Source: Hondaea fermentalgiana (Eukaryota > Sar > Bigyra > Thraustochytrida > Thraustochytriidae). From it: 46,091 nucleotides of DNA. Position 1 is the first letter of the stretch. Every line of letters starts with the position of its first letter. A program made the position numbers and the translations under genes. Location: positions 93,582 to 139,672 of the forward strand of contig NPFB01000050.1 in NCBI GenBank assembly GCA_014084085.1, read 5' to 3'. The notes beneath the pieces are model-generated. The model worked only from the letters and a program-made list of their open reading frames with translations. It was not told the origin of the DNA and ran no database searches. Positions 42,855-46,091 of the stretch are shown piece after piece.

Positions 42855-45247
42855 GGCTCCTGCGTCGTGGCCTGGAGGCGCCGTCTTCCTGGCTTCACGA
42901 GCGCCGCCTTGCAAGGCAGCGCTGCCGAGGCCGACGAGTGGGGCGGGGCGGGCTTACGTGCGCGCGCGCGCGCGGGTGGGGCCGGGCGGCAAGACGAGGG
43001 CGGCGTGAGCCTGAGCCTGAGCTCGCGCGCAAAGGCTTTTTGCTTGCAGGCGCGGGCGCGGCGGAAGGGAAAGCGAGGGAAAGAGGGAAAGAAAGAAGTC
43101 AGGGAAGAGGCTTCCGCGAGGAAAGGGGGGGGGGTCTCTCTCGCCCTCTCTTTGTGTCTATCGCAGGGTCGAGTCAGCACCGCGCGGAACCGCACAGCTC
43201 GGGAAACAGCCGGCACCAACGGCGGCAGCGGCCCCAACGATGACTTGGCGACGCAGATGCGGCCGTCGCGCTCGAGCAGCCAGCGAAATGCGAACGGTCG
43301 GTCGTACCGAGCGAGGTGCCTGAGCGAGTTTTCTGTTTGCCTGGCTCGCTCGTCGGCGCGGAAAAGGTGATAAAAGAGAAGAAGAACAGGAGAGAAAAGA
43401 AAGGAAGAAAGAAAAGTGGCGGCCAGTCAGCCGGGCACGGTCGCTCCGTCGGCTCAGCACTCGGCTCTGCTCCACTCGTCTCGACCTTGCTCGGCCAGCT
43501 CTTTCGGGCGACGCGACACGACGCCAGCAGCAGCAAACAAGGGCGGCGAGATAGAGAGAAAATTCAAATCCTGCGCTTTGGCGAGACCGGCCGAACGCGC
43601 GGCCAGATTCTCCGCCAGACAGCGAGCCGCGCCTTGCCTTGCCTCGCCTTGCCTCACCTCTCCGTTGCGCGTGCGCGGGCGTGCGACCGATCGAGCGTGC
43701 GCCAGGCGGCCCACGCGCGAGCGAGCGAGCGAGCTTGCGCGCGCCCTTCCTCGCGTCTGTCTGTCTGCCTACCTGCCCTGCCCTGCCTCGCCTCGCCTCG
43801 CCTCACTCTCTCGCGTCGCCGGGTTGGGGAACTGCTTTCGCCTCCGCCTGCACAATGGTCCTGTCGGAACGCGGGGCCTAGGCCTCTCCTATGCGGAACG
43901 CTAAGCCCCGCCGCGCGGCGAGCAGCCGCCGCAGAGGAAGAAAGGGGGAATGAAAGGAGAGCAGAGCGAAAGGAAAAGAAAGCAACCCCGAGAGAGCGCC
44001 GGCCCTCGGGAGGGCGGGCAGAGCGGAGCGAAGCGGTGCAGACCGCCGTCTTCCTCGCTCGCTTGCTTGCTTGCAGCCCTCGTGCCTCTCCCGCGTGCGT
44101 GCCTGGAGTCGAGCGGCCACGCCTGCCGCGGAACTTGGACTCCGCCGAGGGCGGCCAGGCAAGGCAGGGAGGAAGCGGCGCCAGAGCAGGAAGAAAGCGC
44201 GCGCGTGAGGGGGGAAACATCGCGACAAAAAGACAGGCAGCGGCCGGCGGAAGAAAAGGAAAAAAGATTAAGAAGGAAAGAAAGAAAGGAAGAAAGAAAG
44301 ACCAGCCGCCTGCCCGCCCTTTGGCGCCCTTTGGCGGCGGCCGCAAGGCGCGCAGGCCCGCGCGCAGCGGTATGTGCACAAGGCGCGCAGGCCCGCGCGG
44401 CCGGGCGGACGAGGCGACGGCGGAGCGCAGGGGACAAGAAAGAAAGGCAGGAGGCTAGCCAGCCAGCTGGCGGCTGCCTGGCTGCGTGGCTCGACTGGCC
44501 ATGGCGGCTGCCCGTCTCGTTACCGCATGACACGCTTGCCGCCCCGCCTGACCGCTACCAATTCCCCTCGCTGTGGGACGCTGCGGGAGGAGAGAGCGAG
44601 CGCGCCTGGCCAGCTGGCTGGCTGGCTGGCGTCGCTATCTTGACTGTTTCTCTGCTTTATTGCATCGCCTTGCCTCGCCTGATTCCGGGACTTCGTCGTT
44701 GGCCAGGACAGACGCAAGGCAGGCAAGGAGACGGATAGCCTACACCCGCCCGCCTGACTGCCTGAGGGCGACAGACCAGACACCGCGACGACGGACTCGC
44801 TGCGTAATGGACGCAACAGATCGCAGCACAGACGCAGGAGACAGACACGGCTGGACGGGAACATCAAGAAAAAGGATTTCGAGGAATGAGTTTTGAAAAA
44901 ACAGGAAACGCAGAGGGCGGCACGACTTGCCGCGCGCGCAAGACGCACAGGTCGCGTGGCGCGCGAGTCAAAAATTGATCGTCCACGAGACGATAGGCGA
45001 CGCGTCGCGACGTCGCTGCATGGTGGTGTGGCGCGTGTCCACGACCGCCAAAGACTCCGGAGATTCGCAACGCAATGCACTCCACAATCTGATCAACAGA
45101 TCGCGCCAATTCACAATGCAAGAGAGCGTGCAAAGATATGAAGATCTGCACCGCGAAACAACGACTCAAGGCGTCGGAGAGGGCTGCATTGCACAGCTTC
45201 CCACGGATGATACACCTCATGATACACCGCAATTGAACTGCTCGCGC

Positions 45248-45302
45248 GTGTCGCGCGTGTCGCGTCGCGTCGCGTGGCGTGGCGTCGCGTGGCGTCGCGT
45301 TA
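45248..45302. repeat. (GCGTGTC)/(GCGTC) short tandem repeats
   Basis: Units of TCGCGTG, TCGCG and TGGCG stand in tandem. A palindromic GCAATGCAATGCATTGC lies just downstream at about 45354-45371. Confidence 0.7.
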
Positions 45303-45570
45303 CATTACGATCGCCACGTCGCGCCAGAGTACACTTCTTGCATTTCTTGGATTGCAATGCAATGCATTGCAACGCATCGAGGCTGGCCAACAGGAACACG
45401 ATACATACGCGCCCGCGACAGCGATCGCATTCAAACCAATCCAATTCAATGCTACTCTTTCTTGGTTGATCCTTTCGCTCGCACGGGCCTGGAGAGAAAA
45501 CCGAAAGATGGCGCGACCCAGCTTGCCGGGTTGCTCTTGTTCTCGCTTTTCCTTGCTTAGCTTTGCGTGC

Positions 45571-45612
45571 CATTTGCTTTCTCTTGCTTGCTCGCTTGCT
45601 TGCTCGCTTGCT
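45571..45612. repeat. (TTGC)n/(TCGC)n tetranucleotide repeat
   Basis: TTGCTTGCTCGC dodecamers repeat about three times, in the same repeat class as the other 5' flanks. Confidence 0.75.
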
Positions 45613-46091
45613 CTGGACTGTGGTATGTCCGGCACGGTGACTCGCCAGGTGACCAGTCTCCGCCCCTCTGCGCCCTCCCAACCGACGCTACCTCACAACC
45701 GCCCCCCTTTCCTTGTGAGGCTGCACCCCTTCTTCTCCTCTACTGTCACTAGCTTCACCGGTTGAAGCCTCCGTGGAATGACGCCTGTCCGCCGTGCCCA
45801 TGCTCGCAGAAAAGAGCGCAACTCTCCCCGCACGGCTCTACCCATCTACTCTGGACCCCCGACGCAGAGACGCGCAGAGGCAGAGTTGCGCGGCCGATCG
45901 GCCCCTGGTTTTTCCCGCAGCCGCCGCCGTCGCGTCCCATCCCTCAGCTCCTACTCGCGCGTCCCATCGGCCACGGCTGCCCTCTTTGCACCTTTCGTGA
46001 AGTTTCCAAAGCGCTCTCAGGAACGACGGCCACACGCCCGCTGCGTCGCGGCCTGCCAGGCGCGCGGCCTGGCGCGCGCGAGAGAGGCCGC

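Larger units (their letters stand above)
42855..46091. other. GC-rich 5' flank of the three-WW gene, to window end
   Basis: No supported gene. It is GC-rich with GA-rich stretches near 43370-43420 and 44270-44305, (CGCCT)n near 43770-43802, (GGCT)n near 44618-44632 and other repeats listed separately. A 180-codon plus-strand frame at 44927-45469 shows no known motif and ends in repeat-derived Arg-rich sequence. By the pattern of the other flanks this is upstream DNA of the minus-strand gene. Confidence 0.5.

Noticed and set aside
44927..45469. 180-codon plus-strand frame near the right end
   Set aside because: First part looks slightly protein-like, but the second half is a translated GCGTC repeat and there is no known motif.
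1..46091. CRISPR arrays, transposons, integrated virus
   Set aside because: No repeat-spacer pattern, transposase, reverse transcriptase, terminal inverted repeats or viral protein was recognised; the repeats are tandem satellites.

Overview
The window looks like nuclear DNA of a GC-rich, intron-poor microbial eukaryote. There are no operons or ribosome-binding sites. The genes are long single ORFs in alternating orientation, and the one intron that can be placed is short with GT/AG ends. Long GC-rich, CpG-rich intergenic stretches are packed with four- to five-base tandem repeats. The protein families (WW, PH-ankyrin, Aha1, dynein heavy chain) are eukaryotic. A stramenopile such as a thraustochytrid would fit, but that is a guess from general character and not proven.

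Layout. Positions 1 to about 890 carry a degenerate 155-bp satellite that runs off the left edge. A gene-poor GC-rich stretch follows to 12.45 kb. Gene A (12451-13905, +) and gene B (16237-18486, -) are convergent paralogues sharing a C-terminal domain of about 210 residues that I cannot name. Their other features (polyQ, basic clusters, acidic/aromatic segments) suggest nuclear transcription regulators. Between them lie a small ORF (14327-14761, -) that is an isolated piece of a dynein heavy chain (stalk helix plus start of AAA5) and a 38-bp minisatellite. A second gene-poor stretch covers 18.5-28.6 kb.

The right half is denser. It holds a very acidic two-WW protein (28617-32531, +, one intron), a PH plus ankyrin-repeat protein (33062-36202, -), a TPR plus Aha1-N protein that looks like a fused Hsp90 co-chaperone (38810-40471, +), and a three-WW protein (41781-42854, -). 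A GC-rich 5' flank fills the window to the end.

The flanks follow a consistent pattern. Every 5' flank (upstream of A, B/WW, PH-ANK/TPR-Aha1 and the three-WW gene) is GC-rich and full of tetranucleotide repeats. Every tail-to-tail interval (13.9-16.2, 32.5-33.1 and 40.5-41.8 kb) is AT-richer, and two of the three carry long-period degenerate satellites. No tRNA, rRNA, CRISPR array, transposase or viral gene was recognised. The best candidates for something undescribed are the A/B domain family, the orphan dynein fragment and the clamp-TPR/Aha1 fusion.
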